A stretch of 64,000 bases of DNA from Trichopria drosophilae (lineage: Eukaryota > Arthropoda > Insecta > Hymenoptera > Diapriidae): assembly GCA_030407085.1 (NCBI GenBank), contig CM059584.1, positions 135,708,001 to 135,772,000 of the forward strand, given 5' to 3'. A model generated the notes under the pieces. It was not told the origin of the DNA. It made no database searches and was given only the letters and a program-made list of their open reading frames with translations. Of this stretch, positions 36,201 through 46,182 are shown piece by piece (within the stretch, counting starts at the first letter, position 1; every line of letters begins with the position of its first letter). The translations under genes were made by a program, and so were the position numbers.

Positions 36201-39200
36201 TCATTAATCTGCAATTAAAAATTTCCCGATAAATTCCGATTGGCCAACCAATAAACTAAAAACTAAACGAAAAATCTGTATACGAAAAATGTTTTTTCCC
36301 GCTCTGTTAGATACGGATGCGTGCGCATACGATATTTACATAAACACACCTAACCTAAAAGAAACTATTTTTGGATTCTCGAATGATTTGAACTCAAAAC
36401 TTTAAAACAGAACATTTCTTCAAGAATTATGAAATATAGAAAACAATATAATTAATTCTTCGATTAAATTTACTGAATTTAAAGCTATTCTAAGCTTTAA
36501 CATATCAACTTTTGGAAACTCGAATGTATTCGCCATGTCGAATGATACGCCACAAAAACCCAAACCAACGAACAAAAATTAAAACGAATTGAATACGTTT
36601 TATTTCGGTTTCTTGACCATTTTCATTGAAATTCTTTCGTTCTAATCCGATATAACACGTGAATGAACAGAACATAAACATAACCTAAAAAACGTTAACT
36701 ATCAGTTTTTAAATGGACACACAAACTAAAATGTAATGAATTTCACATGCACTAAGTAATAATAATATATGTGAAGGTAAACAAGGCCTGTCATGGACAT
36801 TTGTTTTTCTTATTTCTTTGTAAAAAATATATACAGGGTGATCGGCCAACCATTACCCATCGGCTAACTGTAGATTGTACAGATAATTCTGAGCAACTTT
36901 TTCCTCTGAAAAAATTTCCGGGAAGGTAGAGTTTTTAAGTTATTCAACACTAAAATTTAGGGGGAAAAATCACTTTTTTTTTAAATATCTCAGCTCTGTA
37001 TGAAGGTATCTTAAGGAACCGAAGCTCATTTTAAAGATATTTTCAAGCTATACAAGTTGCCTCTGTTGGTTTTTGACCTAGAATGAATATTTCTCTTGTT
37101 ATAGCCATAAAAACGGGGGTAAATGCCGATTTTTCAGGTTTTTCGCGTCTAACTCGTTTCGACACATAGCTATCGAAATATCACACTGGAAAAAGTTGTA
37201 GGCCTTGAAAAAACAAACATTTCTTGTCCTCTAATACGATGCGATTAAATTAAAACTGAACCCTATTTGTACTCGTTTTCATAACATTTTGTTATTAATA
37301 TCGATTTATTTGTCGAACTGTATTTTGTCGACTTTACGAGGCTCTTGTAGGGTTCAGTTTTAATTTAATCGCATCGTATTAGAGGACAAAACCCTAACTG
37401 AACCCTATTTGCACTCGTTTTCATAACATTTTGTTATTAATATCGATTTATTTGTCGTACTGTATTTTGTCGACTTTACGAGGCTCTTGTAGGGTTCAGT
37501 TTTAATTTAATCGCATCGTATTAGAGGACAAAAAATGTTTGTTTTTTCAAGGCTTACAACTTTTTCCTGTGTGATATTTCGGTAACTATGTGCCGAAACG
37601 AGTTAAACGCGAAAACCCTGAAAAATTGGCATTTACCCCGTTTTTATGGCTATAACAAGAGAGATATTCATTGTAGGTCAAAAACCAATAGAGACAATTT
37701 ATAGAGCTTTAAAATATCTTTAAAATGAGCTCCGGTTCGTTAAGATACCTTCAAACAGAGTCGAGATATTTCAAAAAATGTGATTTTTCACCTAAAGTTT
37801 AGTGTTGAATAACTTAAAAACTCTACCTTCCCGGAAATTTTTTCAGAGGAAAAAGTTGTTCAGAATTATCTGTAGAATCTAGAGTTGGCCGCTCGGTAAT
37901 GGTTGGCCGATCACCCTGTATACAGGGTGTCCAACAACTCGTGGACGGTATTGCAGAAGCATATTCTACATGAAATTTCAATCAAAAAAAGTCCTGTACC
38001 AAAATTGGATCCGACGCCCACAAATTGATTGACGGGCTATTGAAGTTTTGGAAAAAAAGTAACTATTTCTGCAATAACTCGGCTTCTGATAAAGTTATTT
38101 CAATGAATGAGGTCTCCTTTTACAGGTTATGTTAAGCCATATAAGTCGCCCATAAAACTCTTTGATCTGCAAGTAATGCTTTTCTAGTTATAGCCCCAAA
38201 AAATAAAAAACGCCCGTTTTTCATGGTTTTCTGCATCTAACTGATTTCGCTCACCAGTAATCGAAATGGTCCTCAAGGACAACTTACACAGCTTGAAAAT
38301 GCCTATAATTTGACCCCTCATACGCTTCATTTGAATAAAAACTGTTCCGACGAGAAGACTTTGGTGCGCGTTTTTCAACAATTTCGTGGCATTCAAAGTC
38401 TTCATCTCGGAAGAGCTTTTATTCAAATCTGGCGTATAAGGAGTCAAATTGTAGGTATTTTCAAGTCCTACAACTTGTCCTGGAGTGCCATTTAGATAGC
38501 TGTTGAACGAAATTAGTCAAATGCAGAAAACCACGAAAAAAGGTCGTTTTTTATAATTTTTGGTCCATAACATGAGACGTGTTCATCGTAGTTCGAAAAG
38601 TCTTAAGGACGACTTGTAGGGCTTAACATAAGCTGTAAAAAGAGTCCTCATTCATTGAAATAACTTTAACAGAAGCCGAGTTATTGCAGAAATAGTTACT
38701 TTTTTGCCAAAACTTCATTGGCCCGTCAATCAAATTGTGGGCGTCGGATCCAATTTTGGTACAGGACTTTTTTGCTTCAAATTTCATGTAGAACATGCTC
38801 CTGCAATACCGTCCGCGAGTTGTGGGACACCCTGTATATATATTTTTTACAAAGAAATAATAAAAACAAATGTTACGTCCATGACAGGCATTGTTTACCT
38901 TCACATATCTTATTATTACTTAGTGCATGTGAAATTCATTACATTTTAGTTTGTGTTTCCATTTAAAAACTGATAGTTAACGTTTTCTAGGTTATGTTTA
39001 TGTTCTGTTCATTCACGTGTTATATCGGATTAGAACGAAAGAATTTCAATGAAAATGGTCAAGAAACCGAAATAAAACGTATTCAATTCGTTTTAATTTT
39101 TGTTCGTTGGTTTGGGTTTTTGTGGCGTATCATTCGACATGGCGAATACATTCGAGTTTCCAAAAGTTGATATGTTAAAGCTTAGAATAGCTTTAAATTC

Positions 39201-42200
39201 AGTAAATTAATCATTAAATGATAAAACCCAATGGATTAAAAATTGTGTTGGGACGATTCTCAATTCGAATTTCGAAATGTCAAGAAACCGCATTGGAAAT
39301 GTAATTTCTGAATTCGATCTTATTCTTTCTCGTTTGTTGGGAAGAAGGAAACAGAGTCCAAAATTCTGTATACTTTCCGGTTTATTGGACAGTTGCGTAA
39401 AATATGGCATCGAAATACATTAATTCTTGAATAGAGATTTTCCTATTAAATCCTATTGCAGTTTCGCTTTTCAAAGTCTGATTAACTCTTTTTTGTCCAA
39501 AATGAAAGAAGCAAGTACGCCAATATCAGCTCAGTTTCTGCGGCAGAAAGAATTTTTTGTTAATTTTGGAAAATACATTTCCGATCATTTTGAAGTATGC
39601 TCTATCGATTCCCGTTGAGAAAATGGCCAAAAAACGACTATTTCTGCAAAAATGTTTGAAAATAAAAAAAATACCATGTTTTTTTATGTCGTTTTATTTA
39701 ATTTTCACGATTTTCTTCACCGAAACGGATTATAATCAATGAAATGCATATATAAAAAGTGATCCCGATTGTTGAATATAAATAATATACTAATAGAATA
39801 TTTTTTAGAAGCAATGGCCGCGAACGAAACAAATTTTTTCAAAATTATTAATTCCTTGGAATACGGATCATAGAAAGTTTTTTATTACGTTTTATATTGA
39901 TGACATAAATATTGACTGGTTAAGGAAGAAAATTATAAAAGTTTAGAAGGCAACAAGTGACTTATAGTTGTAAATATATATTATATACATCTATTAGTAA
40001 TACAAGTATCGTACGGAATATGTAAAGTTTTATTACATGAGAGAAAATAATTTAATAGGCAGTTTTATGAGCGTAAAATCATGAATGTTTTGAGTTTAAA
40101 TTTTAGGGAAATTACATAAAAATCTCATCACAATCGGGTCAATTTTCATACAAATCGCAAATATTGTCTATAGTCTTTCCCCAACTTAGTGCGAGTATTA
40201 TACGACATTTATATGAAATTTACAAAGTACTTGTTTCAAAATCTCATGTGATTCTCATGAGAATCCTACCTAACATTTTTCGCAGGGCACCATATGTATA
40301 TTGTATCTCTTGTATGGTAAGTTGTTGCATAAATCTGTTTCAAAGTTGAACATATATGTTAAAGAAAAAAACTTTCTATGATCTCTATTTCAAAAAATTA
40401 ATAATTTTGAAAAAACGTGCTTCGTTTCGCGGCCATTTTGATTCGGCCATTGCTTCTAAAAAATATGCTGTTAGTATATTATTCATGTTCAACAATCGGG
40501 ATCAGGAATTTCCCGATTAATTCGCATTAGATTTATTGGTGATAAAATCACTATGAAATCTATTGGTGTCGAAAGGACGAATTCTCCAATTAATTCCTAT
40601 TGAAATGTCTATTTCGAATTCTGATTAAATCTTATTGATTCTGGAACTATGTATACATTTACCGATTAATTCCGATTGAACTGTTCCATCTACTGACAAT
40701 CTAGTATTTCCGAAAGGATTTCCCGTACTGAAAAAGATGGCGCTGGCAGGATTTTCCTATCATGTCGCATTTTCTAGAAAAATGAGATTAAGTGTGTCAA
40801 AATGAGTGTTCCTGATACTATTCCCCGTTGTCCTTGTAGCGAAAATGAATTTATTTTGGACAATCACAGCATCTTTTACGCAAAAATAATGTAGGGGAGT
40901 GTAAATGTCGTAATATGAAATCTTAGTTATCTTTTTCATTCGTTTCATTATATTAGTAATGTATTTTTTATAATTAGCGTTTTCTTAAATGAATGAAAAT
41001 AATGTGTCATAAACGAGAATTCTTTAACCCTTTTTGGCTCAAACTGAGAGAAGCAGGCACGTTAACTTCAGCTCAGTTTCTCGAGTAAAAGGAATTTAAA
41101 CAAATCTTTTACAGATACCTTTCCTGCTATTTCAAGTGTGCTCTATTGATTCTTGCTGTGCAAATTGCATACAAACAATTATTTATGCAAGCATTTTGCA
41201 AAATAAAATAAAAAGGCGAGAGTATACTTGAAAATAGTAGGAAAGGTACCTTTCAAACATTTTTTAAAATTCTTTTCACTCGAGAAACTGGGCTGAAGCT
41301 GACGTGCCTGCTTCTCTCATTTTTGGCAAAAAAGGTTTAAGTCATTAAAGAGCAGGGCGTAAAATGTATCATGAATTTACAAATCCCTTTGTATATGAAA
41401 AAAATGTTTAAACATTTCTCGGAAACTGTAACGTAAAAAATGGTCTCTCTTTCAGAATCTGAACAGGAAATTTAGTTGTCGTTAACTCAAACTATGTTAT
41501 GGCACATTTTGTGCAACAAAACGCGAATTTTTAAAACATAAAAAGTGAATTACTATATTTTCACAAGGAAACTGTGTAGAAATTGTTATGAAAGTCCAAA
41601 GTACGGCAACCTCGAATTCCTAACCATGAAAATACGTAATTAATTATCGTGAAATTCAAGATGGATTACAAAATGGCGTCCAGACATGAAATAAACGAAG
41701 GTATAAGACGTTTAAATGTTAATAAACGTGACAAGTTTTCAATTAGTTTCATAAAATTGAGCACACGAGGGTTTTTGCGTTAGGTAATTATGAATTTAAT
41801 ATTAATTTGAAGAAATTAAAAATGGCGGATTCAATATTATATATTCGGTTTTATAAAAGTAATTTAGAAGTTTTTATTATTTTTGTCAATGTGTAAGCCC
41901 CTTATACGTTCATTTTACTTACTATGAGTTTCGCTAGTTGATTCGAGAATGTCATATTTTGGATTCGTGATGTTTCGAAAGCCTGAAGGCGCTTTGGTAT
42001 TGCCGCCATTTTCATGTGTTTCCATTGAAATTATAACGTGTTTTCAGAAACGGGTATAAACTGTTTTTTCAAATCTTACGCTGACCCAAAAAGAGCTCGA
42101 TGGATGATTTTGATTCTGGCTCAGAATATCTTCTTTTTTATCCTAGATGCATTCCCGAAAGAAAATCTTGTTTGTTTTTTTTTTTTAATTTTGATATAAC

Positions 42201-45200
42201 TTATTTAAGCTTACCGTTCACTAGTTTTACACAGTGGATTACTGGATCATTGCCTATTTATTATAGTTAGTATTTAAAAAGAACAGGCAAAATTGTAAAA
42301 AACTTCTTATTTTCATGGCCGATTAAATAAAAATTATAGTAAAAAGTTACGTAATATTGTATGACAATACATATATTTTCGTCATTGCATATATTTTTGT
42401 CATGAACGACGTAAATATTTGTGACCTGCGCGTATTTAACGATGCTGATTACGAATGTTTAAACAGTTATTAAAATTTAAAAATTGCGATTTCAACGGGA
42501 AGGCAACGTTATTTAAAATGATATGTTCAAAAGGGATTTACAGAAGCTTAATACGAATTTACAGTTTGATATTAATTGAAACACATTAATTTTATATTCC
42601 TGTTTCTTTTTGTATCTTGTGTAATATTTACATGATTTCCGTGTAGGAGTGTTTACGTGTATTATCTACGGTTGTATTTATATTATTTTTAAAAACTATC
42701 ATTTAGTAGATGTTTCATACTTTGCACTGAAATATAAGTATTGAAAATTCCTGTTTTATCTTTTTGAACAAATCCAGTATAATCTACAATATTATTCATC
42801 AAGCAACTTACTATTGGGAATACTAAAATTAAGTTTTCAAATGTAATTAAAATTAAAGTATTTCTGTCACCCCTGATACAATGTAAAAGTTTGAAACCGT
42901 TCACCAATGATACATCCTTCATTAAATTCAATTTGATTTATTGTTTTTTTTTTCGACAAATATATTTTAAGTATTCGAAAATTTGTTTATTGTTATTCTT
43001 AGGAGGTCAAGCAAATGCCGAATGTGGATGTATTTGAGACATTCCTGCTGAATCTGGGAGAAAATATTGTTGATTCCGTAGGTGGAGAGATTGACAGAAT
43101 TGAGCTGAAATTGAAGGTAAATTATAAAAATATAATTAATTATGCTGTAAAGTATGAGAAATCAATTTTATTATTCGTTTAATCAGTGTAGTTAATCAAA
43201 ATGATAACTTTTCTTACTGTCTTTTTCATTATTAAGTACAGTAAATAAATCAAACGTTTTGTTGTATATTTATTTTAGACTTAATCTTAATATAAAAGAC
43301 TTATTCTATGTTAGACTCTAATCTTAAAATTAGGTTATGATTTCTTGTGTTCCTTAACAATTTCTTAGAAATACACTAGTTAATGCACGTTATAGTTTTA
43401 TAAATATATGAGGAATTCCATGGGCCGTTTAAAATAAAATTGTAACAGTTCATTTTTTATTTAATGGCACCTGAATCAATCTTGTACAATTACATTGGAC
43501 AAAAATTTTCTAATTTCAAGTAAATATATATAGGTAATCGTAACATCAAAATATTTACTTAAAATAAGGAAATATTTTCTTAATTTAAATAAATATTTAC
43601 TTGCTGGATAAAATCAAATTAATATTTAGTTGAATTAACAAAATATTTTTCTATTATAAGTAAATATTTCGTTGCGACTATTCAAGTAAATATTTACTTG
43701 AAATTAGGATTTTTTTTCAGTGTATAAGAGCACGAAAAGTGCGAGGTAATTTATTTTTTAATTCCATTATTTTTTGAGCCTAAACAAAATTGGTAAGATC
43801 TAGAAAGTTTGATGACTCTGAAAAAATATCTAATATTCTTGTTTCGTGATAATAAGTAGGGGAGAATGGGGAGTTGTGAGACGGATTTTGTTTCTGAACT
43901 GTAACTAATCCAAAATCACTATATTCTGTGTATGTAAAAGTTTTAAGCTCTAGTTCGACAATAATAGAAGCCATTAGTTCATGTTCTTTATCGAAAATAT
44001 AATTTCTGTCAAAACTTGAAGTACGTGAAAAAAACATTGATTTTTTGAATGTCCGAAAATTGTGGGGAGTTGTGAGACACCGCTTAAAAATAATAAAAAT
44101 GATGTATTTTGGTAATTATTTTTTATTGAACATGGAAAATAAGAAAAATGTGAATTGTTATTACAAAATGTTATGAAAATGCAATACAATTAATCTGATT
44201 CGCAGTGAACACACGTATAATATCCAGCATGTAAATTGGTACATTTTAAGTGGTAGAAAACAAAAATGGTAGAAAACAAATGTAAATAACATGAACGAAC
44301 CGTGTTACCGCCAGATTTGTTACTTAACAACGACAAAAACTCAGTCAATTTTTCATCAGAAGCGGTTGATGGATCCAAATTTGCATCGTTTAATTTTGAG
44401 ATGTAGCGAGACAACTTCGATTTATCTATATTGCACTCGCGAGCGACGGACCGTATTGCCTTCTTCTCAATCGAAATTTCCTTCATCGCACCCAGTAATC
44501 CATGTGTATCTGTCGTTGGTTTGCTTGATTCACTCACATACTTGTGACGCGGCATGGTGAATACGAAATCTACAAAAAAAAATGAAAAATCGCAAACACT
44601 GTCAAATTTACTCTAAAATTCAATAAAATATTCACAAAAATGCATGAACATTGCGAAATATATATAAAAGATGCAAAAAAACGCCAAAAAATAGTGTCTC
44701 ACAACTCCCCAAATTTGTTGTCTCACAACTCCCCAAATCATATATATTCAAAGTGGCCGCATAATTATTAGCACATTGTATGGTCATGAAAAAGTCAAAA
44801 TGTGTATTGAAACTTCACTGACTGACGATTAATTTCTATATACTTACCTTTGAAATTTGCTTGAAAAACTGATCAAGTTTTGATACAAATAAATTGTTCG
44901 AGAAACTTCTGAGAACACTTTCAAAACACACCACGCGAAATGACGGTTATAATGCGTGTTTACTTCAGGAATTATATTGTAAAAGTGACTTTGCATTGAA
45001 AAACAATGTTGCCGCGTACAATTGAACGTCAAGATTCTCAATTATGAGGCAAGATGGCGTTGTCTTACAACTCCCCGTGACTCACAACTCCCCATTCTCC
45101 CCTACGATATTACAAAGAACTGAACTCAACTTAACTTTGTTAATAGTCGTTGGGGACAAAAGTGCCATCTTTAAATACTGTAATAATTAAAATCGATTTT

Positions 45201-45333
45201 CATGCGAGTACTTATAATTTTAAAAATTCCGTGGACTTCCTCGGATAACTAAAATGATCAATAACTTACATAAGATAATTATTTTCAGAAAAAACATCCT
45301 GAAATTCGGCACTGTGATTTAGAAATATTATAA
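30284..45333 (+). CDS. SLC30A9: SLC30A9 / ZnT9 zinc transporter
   Basis: Cation-diffusion-facilitator family; ZnT9 is known as a mitochondrial zinc exporter. Exons: 30284-30734, 30789-30984, 31042-31124, 31183-31306, 31431-31569, 31627-31950, 33739-33951, 34161-34295, 43003-43116, 45289-45333. All junctions are GT-AG and in phase, giving 1824 nt (607 aa; human is near 570). The first about 35 residues are basic and lack acidic residues, as in a mitochondrial presequence. A Lys-rich linker follows. The membrane domain starts near residue 270, with HSAAD (H311, D315) as the TM2 HxxxD metal motif. The TM5 position reads LMED rather than HxxxD, as in other ZnT9 proteins. The C-terminus, HPEIRHCDLEIL, matches the family ending. 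An acceptor just upstream (AG 30268-30269) implies a separate 5' UTR exon. AATAAA signals lie at 45468 and 45592. Confidence 0.95.
32641..33415. mobile_element. Tc1/mariner-type MITE in SLC30A9 intron 6
   Basis: Long inverted repeats begin CACTACCGGCCAAAAGTTCG (32641) and end GAACTTTTGGCCGGTAGTG (33415), flanked by TA on both sides (32639-32640, 33416-33417). The termini resemble Tc1/mariner TIRs and TA is the expected target duplication. Most of the element is palindromic, with arms of roughly 200 bp or more. It has no transposase frame, so it is non-autonomous. Confidence 0.85.
34551..36115 (-). mobile_element. 5'-truncated LINE (Jockey/CR1-like)
   Basis: Reads right to left, antisense to SLC30A9, in intron 8. 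The 5' part starts inside the reverse transcriptase domain (CTNYRPISLISSIAKIF near 36090). The 3' end (34551-34575) is a short tandem repeat, TTGAA-like on the - strand, typical of some LINE tails. No ORF1 or endonuclease is present, so the copy was 5'-truncated at insertion. Non-LTR class is certain; the clade is inferred. Confidence 0.85.
34845..36024 (-). pseudogene. LINE reverse transcriptase, frameshifted
   Basis: Two overlapping frames: 36024-35449 and 35492-34845. The first carries SKAFDTVNH, GVPQGTILGPLLF and the catalytic YADD box. The second carries the family's C-terminal thumb region (YLGVFIDSHLRWDKHV and a C-terminal basic stretch). They overlap near 35450-35490, so a single small indel broke one reading frame. 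The frame otherwise lacks stops, which indicates a fairly recent insertion. Confidence 0.85.
36832..37920. mobile_element. Foldback element A (TACAGGGTG termini)
   Basis: Starts TACAGGGTGATCGGCCAACC and ends GGTTGGCCGATCACCCTGTA. The arms run most of its length with small indels. The core carries a 142-bp direct duplication (37258-37541). It is non-coding and abuts element B without spacer, at CCCTGTA|TACAGGG. Confidence 0.85.
37258..37541. repeat. 142-bp tandem duplication in the core of element A
   Basis: GAACCCTATTTG-ACTCG occurs at 37258 and 37400, and GTAGGGTTCAGTTTTAATTT occurs near 37345 and 37487. The spacing is constant at 142 bp and the copies are nearly identical, so the duplication is recent. 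Confidence 0.85.
37921..38836. mobile_element. Foldback element B (TACAGGGTGTCC termini)
   Basis: Starts TACAGGGTGTCCAACAACTC and ends GAGTTGTGGGACACCCTGTA. The arms span nearly the whole 916 bp. It shares only the first nine or so terminal bases with element A, so the two are related in ends but not interior. Non-coding. Confidence 0.85.
39482..39690. mobile_element. Partial copy of the TTAA-flanked MITE
   Basis: TTAACTCTTTTTTGTC, then AAGCAAGTACGCC--TATCAGCTCAGTTTC, parallels the left part of the element at 41034-41340. The similarity continues through GTATGCTCTATCGATTCCCG. The right terminus is missing. Confidence 0.6.
39761..40503. mobile_element. Inverted-repeat element, arms of about 130-140 bp
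   Basis: GATCCCGATTGTTGAA at 39761 and TTCAACAATCGGGATC ending about 40503 start matching arms, which continue through TTTTTTAGAAGCAATGGCCG / CGGCCATTGCTTCTAAAAAA. The central about 470 bp do not pair and hold no gene. A non-autonomous DNA element in SLC30A9 intron 8. Confidence 0.75.
41034..41340. mobile_element. TTAA-flanked (piggyBac-like) MITE
   Basis: Left end TTAACCCTTTTTGGC (41034) and right end GCAAAAAAGGTTTAA (41340). The arms also match at GAGAGAAGCAGGCACGT / ACGTGCCTGCTTCTCTC and at CTCAGTTTCTCGAGT / ACTCGAGAAACTGGG. The TTAA flanks and CCC start are piggyBac hallmarks; that class is inference. The element is 307 bp and non-coding. A truncated relative lies at 39482. Confidence 0.75.
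43491..43724. mobile_element. Short MITE with TACACTGAAAAAA-type ends
   Basis: The left end TACATTGGACAAAAATTTTC continues CTAATTTCAAGTAAATAT. The right end, reverse-complemented, reads TACACTGAAAAAAAATCC then TAATTTCAAGTAAATAT. The element is about 230 bp, AT-rich and inside SLC30A9 intron 9. Similar termini occur near 18059, 23439, 23740 and 61213. Confidence 0.6.
43859..45102. mobile_element. pogo-like DNA transposon, TA-flanked
   Basis: TIRs GGGGAGAATGGGGAGTTGTG (43859) and its inverted copy ending 45102 are flanked by TA on each side (43857-43858, 45103-45104). A GGGGAGTTGTGAGAC motif recurs inward: near 44063 on the left, and inverted near 44696, 44720, 45066 and 45082 on the right. 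These look like subterminal transposase-binding sites. An interior - strand ORF (44190-44555) encodes a psq-type helix-turn-helix. No DDE catalytic domain is present, so the 1244-bp copy is an internally deleted derivative. It lies in SLC30A9 intron 9. Confidence 0.8.
44190..44555 (-). pseudogene. Truncated transposase N-terminus with psq-type HTH
   Basis: A 121-residue frame beginning MPRHKYVSES. Residues about 22-55 (AMKEISIEKKAIRSVAREC then NIDKSKLSRYI) match the psq/CENP-B-type helix-turn-helix found at the start of pogo transposases. After about residue 85 the frame runs into sequence with no family resemblance, and the catalytic domain is missing. It is contained within the TIR element 43859-45102. 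Confidence 0.7.
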
Positions 45334-46182
45334 AGATACATTTTAGGTATCGTTAGAACCAGGAAGGCGGATGTAAATATTGAGAATAATATTTATGCAG
45401 TTATGCCACAGAAACTGACACTAACAGAGAGGTATGCTTATATTAATTTTTGTTACAATATACGAGTAATAAAACAGTACAAGATATCTCATTCAACGAA
45501 ATTCGTATTTTCTACGTTCGAATTTCAAAACACTAAAATGTAATTTATCCGTGATTAAAGTTTTTAATAGTTTTATTTGCCTTATTTCTACAATAAAAGT
45601 GTAGACTAAAACATTATTATGAAGTACTTACAATATAAGAGAACAATGTTAGTAATAAGAAAAAAGTAATAAAATGTATTATTGTATACATTTGTAACTT
45701 TAAAAATGCTGTAAAACGCAATGTAAATGTACGTGTTTGATGTGAACTCTAAGTTATTTCCATTGTTTCCTCTTGCGTGGGCAGAAATGAGAGTGAAGAT
45801 TATTTTTGCCTAATTATTTGAATCATCTTGATATTAATCTGTAATAAATGAACTGTATTCAGTACTCGTGAAGTTTTTATTTCATCGTTGTCCATAAACT
45901 GCAGATTTCAGGAGCTTCGGAATTTGTAAGTACTTACTTTCGTTATTCTTCAATTTTGGAAATAAGTAATTCATCTTTCACATATATTACACGGACCGTA
46001 TTACTAAGAAATTAGTCTGTCTGTGTTTACATAGTGTAACGGTGTTGTTTTAATATAAGGCACCATGATTAGAGGTTAGGGTACTTTACAAGAATATAAA
46101 GAAAAATAAGGGACAGAGTACGAATCTTTCAATTGTGTTTATATTTATTGTGCTTGTTTACTTGCCTGCATGACACTGTATC
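45334..46182. other. SLC30A9 3' flank
   Basis: Probable 3' UTR with AATAAA at 45468-45473 and 45592-45597, then AT-rich DNA. No further gene is seen. Confidence 0.5.

Larger units (their letters stand above)
36464..39211. mobile_element. Outer inverted repeat enclosing two foldback elements
   Basis: The left arm (36464-36831) and right arm (38837-39211) are close inverted copies of about 370 bp. Examples are TTTGGAAACTCGAATGTATT / AATACATTCGAGTTTCCAAA and CGTTAACTATCAG / CTGATAGTTAACG. The centre is occupied exactly by the abutting palindromes 36832-37920 and 37921-38836. The most economical reading is a foldback element into whose loop, at a TATA site, two others inserted. It lies in SLC30A9 intron 8. 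Confidence 0.85.
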
